From assembly GCA_012965065.1 (NCBI GenBank), contig DTSX01000112.1:1-18366 (forward strand): a stretch of 18,366 nucleotides of DNA, read 5' to 3'. The notes beneath the pieces are model-generated. The model worked only from the letters and a program-made list of their open reading frames with translations. It was not told the DNA's origin and did no database searches. Each line of letters opens with the position of its first letter. Position 1 is the first letter of the stretch. The position numbers and the translations under genes were made by a program. This stretch comes from Gammaproteobacteria bacterium. Its GTDB lineage: Bacteria > Pseudomonadota > Gammaproteobacteria > Steroidobacterales > UBA11654. Below are positions 1 through 7,520 of this stretch, piece by piece.

Positions 1-148
1 CAAGGGTAAGAGTCCAAATACTACGCAGCGAATAAAAGATCAGGAGAGCAAAGAAAAAAGTATGGCAGTCAATGAGTCGGTGGTTGACCAAACCAATGAT
101 AAATTATTGCCATGGGAAGATATACTCCCTCCGAAGACTAAGTCCTAA
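1..148 (+). CDS. C-terminal tail of an unidentified protein, possibly RNase E (partial)
   Basis: An open frame enters from the left edge (first complete codon at base 2) and ends at TAA 146-148, giving 48 residues. The tail is polar and charged, rich in K, Q, N, D and S, and ends LPWEDILPPKTKS, which looks like a disordered C-terminal extension rather than a folded domain. No domain can be recognised. The RNase E suggestion comes only from gene order, because rne lies beside the murB/LMW-PTP/kdsB block in Pseudomonas-type genomes and RNase E ends in a poorly conserved disordered arm. The frame converges on the phosphatase gene and the two stop codons overlap. I am fairly confident that it is coding and unsure of its identity. 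Confidence 0.5.
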   Translation, partial: KGKSPNTTQRIKDQESKEKSMAVNESVVDQTNDKLLPWEDILPPKTKS

Positions 149-636
149 GAAATTTGTAAATGTTTGATCAAACCAATTGATGCTTGTTGAAGAAGATCCA
201 AAACAATCTCAAATCCTTCTTCTCCTCCAAAATAGGGATCTGGAACCTCGATCAATTTGCAATTCTCAGCGTACTCTAAAAAGAGGTGTATTTTATTTAA
301 ATATACCTCATCTGCCATAGACTGTAGAAAACTCCGATTGTGGTTGTCCATGACCAGTATGTAGTCAAACCTATTGAAATCATTCTGCTCTATTGTTCTA
401 GCGGTTTGTTGTGAAATATCAATACCTCTTCTCATAGCCGCATGTTGGGATCTTAAGTCTGGTGATTGACCGGTATGATAATCATGAGTACCACATGAAT
501 CTATATAGAAAAATTGACTGAGGTTATGCTCCTTAACCATATTTCTAAAAACTCCTTCTGCAGAAGGGGATCGACAAATGTTTCCCATACATACAAACAG
601 TATTTTATGCTTTAGATCTGTTGAATTCTCTAACAT
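145..636 (-). CDS. Low-molecular-weight protein-tyrosine phosphatase
   Basis: This is a cytoplasmic LMW-PTP of 163 residues, predicted to hydrolyse phosphotyrosine; in bacteria such enzymes often act on polysaccharide-regulating tyrosine kinases. The P-loop CMGNICRS (C16 to S23) matches the family C-X5-R-S signature near the N terminus. The general-acid motif DPY lies at D133, and length is typical (about 150-165). The ATG at 636 was chosen because it sits 4 bases past the kdsB stop and puts the P-loop at the usual distance. An in-frame ATG at 672 has a better Shine-Dalgarno (AGGA) but would overlap kdsB by 32 bases. It is the last gene of the msbA-lpxK-kdsB run. No partner kinase is visible in the window, so the substrate is unknown. 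Confidence 0.9.
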   Translation of the reverse strand: MLENSTDLKHKILFVCMGNICRSPSAEGVFRNMVKEHNLSQFFYIDSCGTHDYHTGQSPDLRSQHAAMRRGIDISQQTARTIEQNDFNRFDYILVMDNHNRSFLQSMADEVYLNKIHLFLEYAENCKLIEVPDPYFGGEEGFEIVLDLLQQASIGLIKHLQIS

Positions 637-640
637 GTTG

Positions 641-1378
641 TCAGTTAGTACCAAGGATTGACCGAACCACATGTAAGTCCTGTTCAGTATCTACATCAGG
701 CCCTGGAGGTATCACTGCCTCTTCAATGATTATCTTCATCTTTAAATCGAAAGCCCTGAGCTGCTCCAGTCTTGCTTCAATTTCAAACTTAGTTCTTGGA
801 TGCTGGCTAAATTTTTTTAGAGCTGTTGTGGTGTAAGCGTATATGCCGATATGTCGCCATAGGCAAGTCTGGTGATCAATGGAGTGTCCAATTTTTCTCC
901 GAAATGAAATTGCCCTCCCTCTTGAGTCAAAATCAACCTTAACCACATTTGGGTCATTGATTTCTTCTGGATCAACAATTTTGGTTGCCAGTGTTGCAAT
1001 TCCAGCATCTGAATTCCTGAACAATAGGCTTGCAACTTGATCTATATTTTCTGGCGGCATTAGAGGGCAGTCTCCTTGTAAATTTACGATAATTTGATCT
1101 CCTTTCCAGTCCTCAATTTCAGCGACTTCGGCAATTCTATCAGTACCCGAGACATGGTTTGCACTAGTCATCACCGTTTTTACCTTTAAGTTTTCCGCAA
1201 CCTGTTTAATTTTTTCACTGTCGGTAGCAACGATAATTGCCCTAGCCTGGCTTCTTGATGCAGCTGAAAAGACATGCTCAATGAGTGTTTTTCCAGAAAT
1301 ATCTACAAGTGCTTTCCCTGGGAGCCTTTTAGAATCAAATCTAGCAGGGATTACGATAATGTAATCAATCGATTTCAC
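641..1378 (-). CDS. kdsB: 3-deoxy-manno-octulosonate (Kdo) cytidylyltransferase family protein, KdsB
   Basis: KdsB activates Kdo with CTP to CMP-Kdo in the cytoplasm for inner-core LPS synthesis. The 245-residue protein has the N-terminal nucleotide-binding motif IPARFDSKRLPGK (about 10-22), ATDSEKI, SGTDRIAEV and the metal-binding region around QGD (101-103). It ends with a family-like HIGIYAY, LEQLRA and VDTEQDL order. Two positions look unusual: the motif normally read as QGDEPLIPP is QGDCPLMPP, with C104 replacing the usual glutamate, and the C-terminal GVDTPEDL segment reads PDVDTEQDL. The start is GTG at 1378, overlapping the end of lpxK by 14 bases, so translation is probably coupled. 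The family assignment is firm, but a variant sugar substrate cannot be excluded. Confidence 0.9.
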   Translation of the reverse strand: MKSIDYIIVIPARFDSKRLPGKALVDISGKTLIEHVFSAASRSQARAIIVATDSEKIKQVAENLKVKTVMTSANHVSGTDRIAEVAEIEDWKGDQIIVNLQGDCPLMPPENIDQVASLLFRNSDAGIATLATKIVDPEEINDPNVVKVDFDSRGRAISFRRKIGHSIDHQTCLWRHIGIYAYTTTALKKFSQHPRTKFEIEARLEQLRAFDLKMKIIIEEAVIPPGPDVDTEQDLHVVRSILGTN

Positions 1379-2393
1379 TATTCTTACTTACCAATTGTTT
1401 CATTATGTCAATCAACTCATTTTCATTATCAAAACTAATCGTTGGTTGGACGAGCCAGCTATTATTTGGGAATTCATGATCATATTTTACAGCGTCTTTA
1501 GGAGTCATGAGAATTGGTAGATCACTGCTCTTTCTAAGGTTAAACAAATTAACTTTCCCATGATCATCCACAGGGACGGGTTGGACTATGATGCCATGAT
1601 CCTTTAAAGACTTATAAAACCTCTCCTGATTGCCAATACCCGCAAGGACAAGGACATCGGATTCAGAAAAAAAACTGATAGATTCTCTGGATTGCTTATT
1701 GAGACTTTCCACCGTTTCATCCAGAAGACGAAATTTTGCCCATCGGGTACCTTTTAACCGCTGGTGTTCAAAATTCCCGTCGTCTCCATTGATAAGAACA
1801 TAATCGAAGGATTGAATAGTTTCAGGCCGCTCTCTCAATGGACCGGCCGGTAAAAGATAGCCATTACCGAACCCACGGGATGCATCAATAATAAGAATTT
1901 CAAAATCCCTTGCAAGAGGATAATGTTGCAATCCATCGTCTGAAATAATGATATCTGCGCCTTTAGATACGAGAGTTTCGGCTGCCCTAACTTTGTTGAC
2001 ACATACACAAACAATCGCACCTGATTCTCTTGCTAAATACAAGGATTCGTCTCCAACTTCTTCAGCGTTGCTATTCTTTGATACAAGGATGGGTTCTCTT
2101 CGAGACCGGCTACCTCCATAACCCCTTGAAATGATTCCCACAAGTTTACCCTGTTTTTGCAAAATACCTGCAAGCCATAAAGTCACGGAAGTTTTGCCAG
2201 TTCCTCCCACGTTAATGTTGCCAACAACGATAATCGGAACATCAATTTTGATTTGTCTCAAAACACCAAGGCTGTAAAGCTGTTTTCGGACTCCAGACAA
2301 CAATCCGAAACAAAGAGCGAGCAATCTTAGAACAACATTTGGTTTTTTACTGGTATACCAGATGGATTCTAATTTACGACTAAGTCTCGTCAT
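1365..2393 (-). CDS. lpxK: Tetraacyldisaccharide 4'-kinase LpxK
   Basis: LpxK phosphorylates the 4'-position of the tetraacyldisaccharide 1-phosphate to form lipid IVA, at the cytoplasmic face of the inner membrane. The 342-residue product has a hydrophobic N-terminal segment (about 20-34), a P-loop NVGGTGKTS at about 61-69, RGYGG, the SDDGLQH motif at about 151-157 and PLARDFEILIIDASRGFGNGYLLPAGPLRERP-type family sequence following it. The ATG at 2393 gives the usual length and a 14-base overlap with the msbA stop, which suggests translational coupling. An upstream in-frame ATG at 2429 would add 12 residues and deepen the overlap. The position between msbA and kdsB fits lipid A-Kdo assembly followed by export. 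Confidence 0.95.
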   Translation of the reverse strand: MTRLSRKLESIWYTSKKPNVVLRLLALCFGLLSGVRKQLYSLGVLRQIKIDVPIIVVGNINVGGTGKTSVTLWLAGILQKQGKLVGIISRGYGGSRSRREPILVSKNSNAEEVGDESLYLARESGAIVCVCVNKVRAAETLVSKGADIIISDDGLQHYPLARDFEILIIDASRGFGNGYLLPAGPLRERPETIQSFDYVLINGDDGNFEHQRLKGTRWAKFRLLDETVESLNKQSRESISFFSESDVLVLAGIGNQERFYKSLKDHGIIVQPVPVDDHGKVNLFNLRKSSDLPILMTPKDAVKYDHEFPNNSWLVQPTISFDNENELIDIMKQLVSKNSEID

Positions 2394-4137
2394 TAAACTG
2401 TAACCTGTGGAGCAATGCATATTCACCATTTTGCTTGATCAACTCCTCGTGCGATCCACTTTCAACAATTTCCCCATCAGACAAAACGACGATCCGGTCT
2501 GCTGTTTCCACTGTGGAGAGACGATGTGCAATGACCAACGTCGTTCTATCCTGCATCAGTTTTTCTAGGGCAGTTTGTATGTACCTTTCGGATTCGGTAT
2601 CCAAGGCAGAAGTCGCCTCATCCAGTATCAGTATTGGAGCGTCTTTCAGCAGTGCCCTAGCTATTGCTATTCTTTGACGTTGCCCACCGGAAAGTAAGAT
2701 CCCTTGATCGCCTACCTTTGTTTGCAATCCATCAGGAAGTTTGTCAACAAATTCATCCATGTTTGCAGCCGAAATCGCTTTTAATGTTTGTTCTTCAGTA
2801 AAGGGGCCATAAGCCACATTATTGAATATGGTGTCATTGAATAAAATTACTTCTTGGGTTACTAAACTGATGTTGTTTCTCAGTGAGATTAAGGTGTAAT
2901 TGTCTACGACAACTCCATCAATAAGGAGCTTGCCTTTGGTGATGTCATAGAATCGTGGCAGAAGATTGATTAAGGTCGTTTTTCCACTCCCTGATTTACC
3001 CACAATCGCCAAGGTCTCACCTGATTGGATAGTAAGATCAATATCACTAAGGGCATTGCTCTGTTTTTTGCTATAGGAGAATGAAACCTTTCTAAACTCA
3101 ATTTTTCCGGTCAAGTCCTCCCCTTCTATCTCCCCATCATCTATTTCATCTTCTTCATCAATCAGTAAGAAAATGCTTGCAGACGCGGCAATCCCTCTTT
3201 GAATCATTGCATTGACATTAGTCAACCTTTTTAATGGAGTCATAAGCAGCACCATTGCGGTAATAAAGCCTGTGAAATTGCCGATCCCCATATCCTTAAC
3301 TTCACCCAGTGTCGCCACATACACCACACCGGCAACTCCTAAGGAAGCTACAAAAATTGTAACTGCATCGCCTATGGCTTTTGTCGAAAACAGTTTCATA
3401 TTATGCTTTCTATTGTCCTCATTGACCTGTTCAAACTTTGCACTTTCATAGTCTTGGCCATTAAATATTTTGATGATGCGATGATTATGAAGAGTCTCCT
3501 TGATGAGATGGGTTACATCCCCCATGGAGTCTTGAATTCTCTCACTGTACCTTCGAAACAGGGTGCCCAAGAACCTTACTATCAATGCAATTACTGGCGC
3601 GACCATAAATATTACTCCAGCCAGTCTTGGACTGAGATATACCATGTAGGCAGTCAAAGCTATAATTGTTAATGTATCCCTGATAAGGACGGTGATTGTG
3701 TTAGAGGTGGATTCAGCAACTTGCTCGATATTGAAAGTGACCTTAGAGAGTAGTTCAGCATTAGATTTATGGTCTAAAAAACTGGTTGGTAGATGTAAGA
3801 ATTTGGTGAAAACCTCTTCTCTCAGGGCTTTAATAACCTGCCTACCGATCCAACCTATGTTGTAGACGGAAAAGAAACCTGAAATGCCACGAATTATAAA
3901 AATAACGATCACGGCAATTGGAAGACTGAACTTCCATTCTCCTATGTAAGCACCATTTGTTGTGCCTGCAAAATTGTCGGTTAATGTTTTAATCAGGTAT
4001 GCAAAACCTGTATCTGTCAAAGCATAAACGAGCATCGCCAATGCCCCAAGAATAAAAATAAACCAATAAGGAGTGGCATACTTTAACAACCGCAAGTAGG
4101 TTTTATAACCGGTATTCATTGCTTCTTCATTTACCAA
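2380..4137 (-). CDS. msbA: Lipid A export ATP-binding/permease protein MsbA
   Basis: MsbA is an inner-membrane homodimeric ABC exporter that flips core-lipid A to the periplasmic leaflet. The 585-residue half-transporter has a transmembrane domain with six likely helices (about 20-320) and a nucleotide-binding domain (about 345-580). Visible motifs are Walker A GKSGSGKTT (380-388), Q-loop Q428, signature LSGGQ (482-486), Walker B ILILDE (502-507) and H538. Length matches the usual roughly 580. The start is TTG at 4137, backed by a strong AGGAG 7 bases upstream; the next in-frame ATG at 4119 has only a weak site. It begins a new block after an 86-base gap from lolD that contains a TATAAT box, and its 3' end overlaps lpxK. 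A generic lipid exporter is possible, but the lpxK/kdsB neighbours favour MsbA. Confidence 0.95.
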   Translation of the reverse strand: MVNEEAMNTGYKTYLRLLKYATPYWFIFILGALAMLVYALTDTGFAYLIKTLTDNFAGTTNGAYIGEWKFSLPIAVIVIFIIRGISGFFSVYNIGWIGRQVIKALREEVFTKFLHLPTSFLDHKSNAELLSKVTFNIEQVAESTSNTITVLIRDTLTIIALTAYMVYLSPRLAGVIFMVAPVIALIVRFLGTLFRRYSERIQDSMGDVTHLIKETLHNHRIIKIFNGQDYESAKFEQVNEDNRKHNMKLFSTKAIGDAVTIFVASLGVAGVVYVATLGEVKDMGIGNFTGFITAMVLLMTPLKRLTNVNAMIQRGIAASASIFLLIDEEDEIDDGEIEGEDLTGKIEFRKVSFSYSKKQSNALSDIDLTIQSGETLAIVGKSGSGKTTLINLLPRFYDITKGKLLIDGVVVDNYTLISLRNNISLVTQEVILFNDTIFNNVAYGPFTEEQTLKAISAANMDEFVDKLPDGLQTKVGDQGILLSGGQRQRIAIARALLKDAPILILDEATSALDTESERYIQTALEKLMQDRTTLVIAHRLSTVETADRIVVLSDGEIVESGSHEELIKQNGEYALLHRLQFNDET

Positions 4138-4144
4138 AAAGGAA

Positions 4145-4149
4145 CTCCT
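4145..4149 (-). promoter_or_regulatory. Strong Shine-Dalgarno fixing the TTG start of msbA
   Basis: On the minus strand this reads AGGAG, separated by 7 bases from the TTG at 4137-4135. No comparable site precedes the in-frame ATG at 4119, so this sequence decides the start. Confidence 0.75.
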
Positions 4150-4166
4150 GTAGATAAATCAAGTCA

Positions 4167-4195
4167 ATTATACGCTACTTTGACAGCGCAACTAA
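4167..4195 (-). promoter_or_regulatory. Candidate promoter for msbA-lpxK-kdsB-ptp
   Basis: In the 86-base gap between lolD and msbA the minus strand carries a perfect -10 TATAAT (4172-4167). The -35 position with a 17-base spacer is poor (TTAGTT, 4195-4190). The -10 is about 30 bases upstream of the TTG start. This suggests msbA onwards can be transcribed separately from the lol genes, although readthrough is equally possible. It rests on a motif match only. Confidence 0.4.
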
Positions 4196-4223
4196 CTACA
4201 TGACTATGATGTAATTATGAAGA

Positions 4224-4904
4224 TTATTGCTCTTTGATCCTACCTTGATCCAATAAAACTTGCCGATCGAGTGTATCTGCAAGACCATGATTGTGAGTAA
4301 CCACAACCAAGCTTGAACCTATGGAACGGTTCAATGCCAACAGACAATCAAAAACCTTTTTGGCAGTTCTTGGGTCTAGGTTGCCTGTGGGTTCATCAGC
4401 TAAAACTACAGATGGCTTACCAATCAATGCCCTGGCAACAGCCACCCTTTGGCACTCCCCACCTGAAAGCTCAGAGGGCTTGTGGTGGAAACGGTTGGAC
4501 AATCCTATTTCAGCCAATAGCTCTCTAGCTGCTTCCCTAGCTTGGGAAATGGATTCTCTTCTAACCAACAATGGCATCATGGTATTCTCCAGCGCACTGA
4601 ACTCATTGATTAAATGATGAAACTGGTAAACAAAGCCGAAAAACCTATTCCTAAGCCTGCTCGCTTGTTTGTCTGAAATCATTGATACGGATTCTCCTTT
4701 TATCTTGATTTCGCCAGCAGAAGGCTGATCAAGCAGTCCCATTATTTGCAGGAGCGTTGTCTTGCCTGTACCAGAAGGTCCTATAATTGCCAACGTTTCA
4801 GCATTTCTAACCTTAAGATCAACACCAGCAAGCACTTTTACCTCTTGATTCCCCTTGAAAAATGATTTTTTTATATTTACAGCTTCTAAATAGGTCTGAA
4901 TCAT
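4224..4904 (-). CDS. lolD: Lipoprotein-releasing system ATP-binding protein LolD
   Basis: LolD is the cytoplasmic ATPase that powers release of outer-membrane lipoproteins from the inner membrane to LolA. The 226-residue protein contains Walker A GPSGTGKT (42-49), the LolD-characteristic Q-loop stretch FGFVYQFHHLINEFSALEN (89-107), signature LSGGE (146-150), Walker B VVLADE (166-171) followed by PTGNLD, and H204. The ATG at 4904 was chosen because it has a GAGG site 5 bases upstream and starts just past the stop of the preceding permease gene; an in-frame ATG at 4934 would overlap that gene. It is co-directional with two permease genes directly upstream, so it completes the Lol transporter. 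Confidence 0.95.
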   Translation of the reverse strand: MIQTYLEAVNIKKSFFKGNQEVKVLAGVDLKVRNAETLAIIGPSGTGKTTLLQIMGLLDQPSAGEIKIKGESVSMISDKQASRLRNRFFGFVYQFHHLINEFSALENTMMPLLVRRESISQAREAARELLAEIGLSNRFHHKPSELSGGECQRVAVARALIGKPSVVLADEPTGNLDPRTAKKVFDCLLALNRSIGSSLVVVTHNHGLADTLDRQVLLDQGRIKEQ

Positions 4905-4909
4905 TTTTG

Positions 4910-4913
4910 CCTC
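4910..4913 (-). promoter_or_regulatory. Shine-Dalgarno deciding the lolD start
   Basis: The minus strand reads GAGG 5 bases upstream of the ATG at 4904. It overlaps the TGA stop of the upstream permease gene, which suggests translational coupling. Confidence 0.65.
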
Positions 4914-6171
4914 ATTTATTTGAACGTAAAACATCTGCAGGGTTCAACCGTGATGCTCTGTAGGAGGGAATTATAGAAGACACTAAACTAAGCAGCACCG
5001 CCAACAGACCAATCCACAATACTTCCAACCAATGAATTTCCGTCGGCAGCTCACTGAGAAAATAGATTTCTGCCTGATACAAAGTAACCCCAAGAATTGA
5101 CTCTAGAGACTGGACAATCCCGGACAACTGTTCAGTAACCAATATTCCAAATCCTATCCCTAAAATCGAGCCAGCCAATCCAAGTAAGAGGCCTATAGCC
5201 AAGAAAATTTTGAAAATACCCATATGGTCAACGCCCAAGCTTCTCAACACAGCTATGGATGCCTTTTTCTGCTTTATCAGCATAACCAGGGTGGAGACTA
5301 TGTTAAATGATGCGACCGCCAAAATCAGAACCAAAACCATAAAAATAATGGTTTTAGTAAGCTCCAAAGATCTAAAAAAATTGGGGTTTTGCACCGTCCA
5401 GTCAGTGATTGTATATCCCCCGCCAGACCCTATCGCAATTTTTCTAACCATTTCTCGAGATTGTTTGGGGTCAAAAAAATCAATTTCCATACCTGAAATC
5501 TTTCCCGGCATTTGTAATAGGGTTTGTGCATCCAAAAGATTTGCAAATGCAAGATTTCGATCAAACTCATACACACCTGCTTCAAAAAAACCTGAAACGG
5601 TAAACCGCTTCAGTCTTGGAATAACACCCATGGCGCTTATAAGTGAATTGGGGATCATCACGGTTACTGGGTCACCTAGAGACAGATTTAGATCATCGGC
5701 AAGTCCCTTGCCTAAAACGATATTAAAGCTGCCGTTGCTCATTGAGTCCAGTTGTCCTTGTACCATCAATCCTTCAAGTTTTTGTGCTGAGCCGGACTCT
5801 TTGGGATCAATGCCCTTGAATTGTATACCAGATACTTCTTTGGAACCCAAAAGGAGCGCTTCACTGGAAACGAAAGCGGAAAATGATTTTACATCCTTAT
5901 TTGCGATCAGGGCAGCTTGTAGAGCATCCCTGTTCTCAAGACTGCCTCCTAAACCCATAATTTTTGCATGTGGCAAGATTCCCAACATTCTGTTTTTAAC
6001 TTCTGACTGAAAGCCATTCATTACAGACATAACGGTCACGATGACAGCAACTCCAATGGCAATGCCCAAGACACTGAACATTGAAATAAATGACATTGTC
6101 ATTGTTCCTTTCTTTGCTTTGAGAAATGCAAAGACGGTCTTTAATTCATAACTTTTTCTTGAAAAAAACAA
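4912..6171 (-). CDS. Lipoprotein-releasing system permease, LolC/LolF-like
   Basis: This is an inner-membrane permease subunit of the Lol ABC transporter, 419 residues, FtsX/MacB-type topology: one N-terminal helix (about 25-50, containing SVMNGF right after it), a large periplasmic domain (about 55-270) and three C-terminal helices (about 272-300, 318-345, 378-405). The periplasmic segment SAMGVIPRLKRF aligns with the LolC/LolF hook loop that recruits LolA, whereas the C-terminal part (IYFLSELPTEIHWL) is closer to LolE. That mix is typical of LolF-type proteins, so I give no C or E symbol. The start is TTG at 6171, with AAGGGG 7 bases upstream; the next Met is at residue 23. The upstream paralogue ends only 4 bases before it. 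Confidence 0.9.
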   Translation of the reverse strand: MFFSRKSYELKTVFAFLKAKKGTMTMSFISMFSVLGIAIGVAVIVTVMSVMNGFQSEVKNRMLGILPHAKIMGLGGSLENRDALQAALIANKDVKSFSAFVSSEALLLGSKEVSGIQFKGIDPKESGSAQKLEGLMVQGQLDSMSNGSFNIVLGKGLADDLNLSLGDPVTVMIPNSLISAMGVIPRLKRFTVSGFFEAGVYEFDRNLAFANLLDAQTLLQMPGKISGMEIDFFDPKQSREMVRKIAIGSGGGYTITDWTVQNPNFFRSLELTKTIIFMVLVLILAVASFNIVSTLVMLIKQKKASIAVLRSLGVDHMGIFKIFLAIGLLLGLAGSILGIGFGILVTEQLSGIVQSLESILGVTLYQAEIYFLSELPTEIHWLEVLWIGLLAVLLSLVSSIIPSYRASRLNPADVLRSNK

Positions 6172-6175
6172 CGTG

Positions 6176-7402
6176 CTACCCCTTATGCATCCTGAGTATT
6201 TCGGCAGGATTTTCCCTTGACGCTTTGATTGAAGGATACAGGCAAGCTAAAACACTTACAGTCAAGGCACCAAGGCAGATCAAGACAACATCAGTGTATC
6301 TCAATATAAAAGGCATCGAAGTGATGTAATACAAACCAGCTGGCATAAACTCAAAGCCAAACAGATACCATATTATCCATTCGAAGCTGCCTAAATTCAT
6401 CAATACAGCAATACCAAAAAATACCCCAAAAAGAACCCCTAATAGAACACTCAACAGACCCTGAATGAAGAAAATTTGAGCGACGTCTTTTGAGGTAAAC
6501 CCTATAGTTTTCAAAACAGCAATGTCCTTCTTTTTATCGTCCACCGACATCGAGAGCATTACAATGACATTGAACGTGGCTATCAGAACAATCATAAATA
6601 AGAGCACGCTCATAATGCTTTTCTCAATGACGATAGCGTCAAATAACGCCTGGTTCTGTTTTGACCAGTCAGTGATGGTAATTTCGAGGCCCTTGATATT
6701 CTTCAGTGAACTTTCAATTTCTTTAACCATACTTTTTACCTGGTAAACATTACCGAGTTCCACAGAGATCCCATTGACTGCATTTCCTAAACCCAGCAAG
6801 GATGAGGCATCGACTTGGTGCATCACAACTTGTGAGGAATCGTATCTTTGCAGACCAAATTCAACCACTTCCTTAATTCTAAAATATTGGCTATCTGGGA
6901 AACTGATCTTACCCTGGAGATTCATGCTTGGTACAGTCAACTGTGCTCGGTCCCCTGCTCTTAGGTTTAATTGCAAAGCAATGCCTCTGCCCAGTATCAG
7001 TTCACCAATTTCCAAGTCCTTTAGTTTAATTCCAAAGAAAAATTCGTCGGCCGGATTGATGCCCGTGATCAGTGCACCTTTAGATTCTTGTCCGTTGCTA
7101 ATGATCCCTTTTGCCTCGACAAAGGGTATGGTGTGTTTAATTTCAGGAAATTGTTCCAGTTCATTGGTAATGCTTTGCCATCGCCTAATTGGTTGATCTG
7201 ACTGAATTGTTATGTGCGAACTAAGCCTGATCACTCTTTCTTCAATCTCCGCCTGGAATCCATTCATAACTGAAAGCACTACAATCAGAGATGAAACTCC
7301 CAGAGCAATAGCCAAAGTTGAGATAAATGTCACAATGGAAATAAATTGGCTCTGCTGTTTGGAAAAGAGCTGCCGGTAAGCAATAAATAATTTTTTGGTC
7401 AA
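6176..7402 (-). CDS. Lipoprotein-releasing system permease, LolE-like paralogue
   Basis: This second permease of the Lol transporter has 408 residues and the same FtsX-type layout: N-terminal helix about 18-45 followed by SVMNGFQAEIEERV, a periplasmic domain to about 265, and three C-terminal helices ending in YPSIKASRENPAEILR. Its equivalent of the hook loop (around PSMNLQGKISFPDSQYF) lacks the G-x-x-P-R-type segment of the next gene, so it is probably the partner that binds lipoprotein rather than LolA. The C/E split is my inference. Translation starts at TTG 7402 (no Met until about residue 46), with a GAGG about 11 bases upstream. It is the first gene of the minus-strand envelope block and faces mfd across a 118-base divergent gap. 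Confidence 0.88.
   Translation of the reverse strand: MTKKLFIAYRQLFSKQQSQFISIVTFISTLAIALGVSSLIVVLSVMNGFQAEIEERVIRLSSHITIQSDQPIRRWQSITNELEQFPEIKHTIPFVEAKGIISNGQESKGALITGINPADEFFFGIKLKDLEIGELILGRGIALQLNLRAGDRAQLTVPSMNLQGKISFPDSQYFRIKEVVEFGLQRYDSSQVVMHQVDASSLLGLGNAVNGISVELGNVYQVKSMVKEIESSLKNIKGLEITITDWSKQNQALFDAIVIEKSIMSVLLFMIVLIATFNVIVMLSMSVDDKKKDIAVLKTIGFTSKDVAQIFFIQGLLSVLLGVLFGVFFGIAVLMNLGSFEWIIWYLFGFEFMPAGLYYITSMPFILRYTDVVLICLGALTVSVLACLYPSIKASRENPAEILRMHKG
6179..6184 (-). promoter_or_regulatory. Shine-Dalgarno fixing the TTG start of the LolC/F-like gene
   Basis: The minus strand reads AAGGGG, 7 bases before TTG 6171-6169. It lies within the last codons of the upstream lolE-like gene, so the site supports both the non-ATG start and translational coupling. 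Confidence 0.65.
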
Positions 7403-7520
7403 GGCTTTATAACCTCTATTTATTTAGTAATAAATATCATAAGGATTATCTGCTCAAACACGAAGAAAAAAAAAACAAATATATGAAATAATACCAATCT
7501 TTCGCTTGTGTTCCTTTGGT
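7403..7520. promoter_or_regulatory. Divergent intergenic region between the lol genes and mfd
   Basis: These 118 AT-rich bases separate two divergent transcription units and must hold promoters for both. On the minus strand there is a -10-like TATGAT (7441-7436, 5 of 6 matches) and a TTGAGC (7457-7452), but they are not properly spaced as a pair. A run of 12 A/G-rich bases near 7463-7475 sits in the middle. No convincing -35/-10 pair is visible for mfd, and no clear operator. Confidence 0.4.

Noticed and set aside
162..173. Perfect palindrome GTTTGATCAAAC near the phosphatase 3' end
   Set aside because: It is AT-rich, has no loop or T-run and encodes ordinary C-terminal residues of the phosphatase. 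It does not look like a terminator, and a 12-base palindrome can occur by chance.
86..182. Imperfect direct repeat GACCAAACCAATGAT / GATCAAACCAATTGAT
   Set aside because: The two copies differ by substitution and an insertion, are in different genes on opposite strands, and no further copies were noticed. Chance similarity is likely.
637..672. Extended start of the phosphatase at ATG 672
   Set aside because: It has an AGGA site, but it would overlap kdsB by 32 bases and add 12 residues not expected before the P-loop. It remains possible.
4199..4215. Possible hairpin ACATGACTATGATGT after lolD
   Set aside because: The stem has an internal mismatch, is AT-rich and is not followed by a T-run on the minus strand, so it is a poor terminator.
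5210..6010. Long plus-strand open frame of 266 codons opposite the LolC/F-like gene
   Set aside because: It lies wholly inside a well-supported permease gene on the other strand, has no recognisable domain and shows composition expected from an antisense frame.
6774..7196. Plus-strand open frame of 140 codons opposite the LolE-like gene
   Set aside because: It is entirely antisense to a conserved gene and has no motifs.
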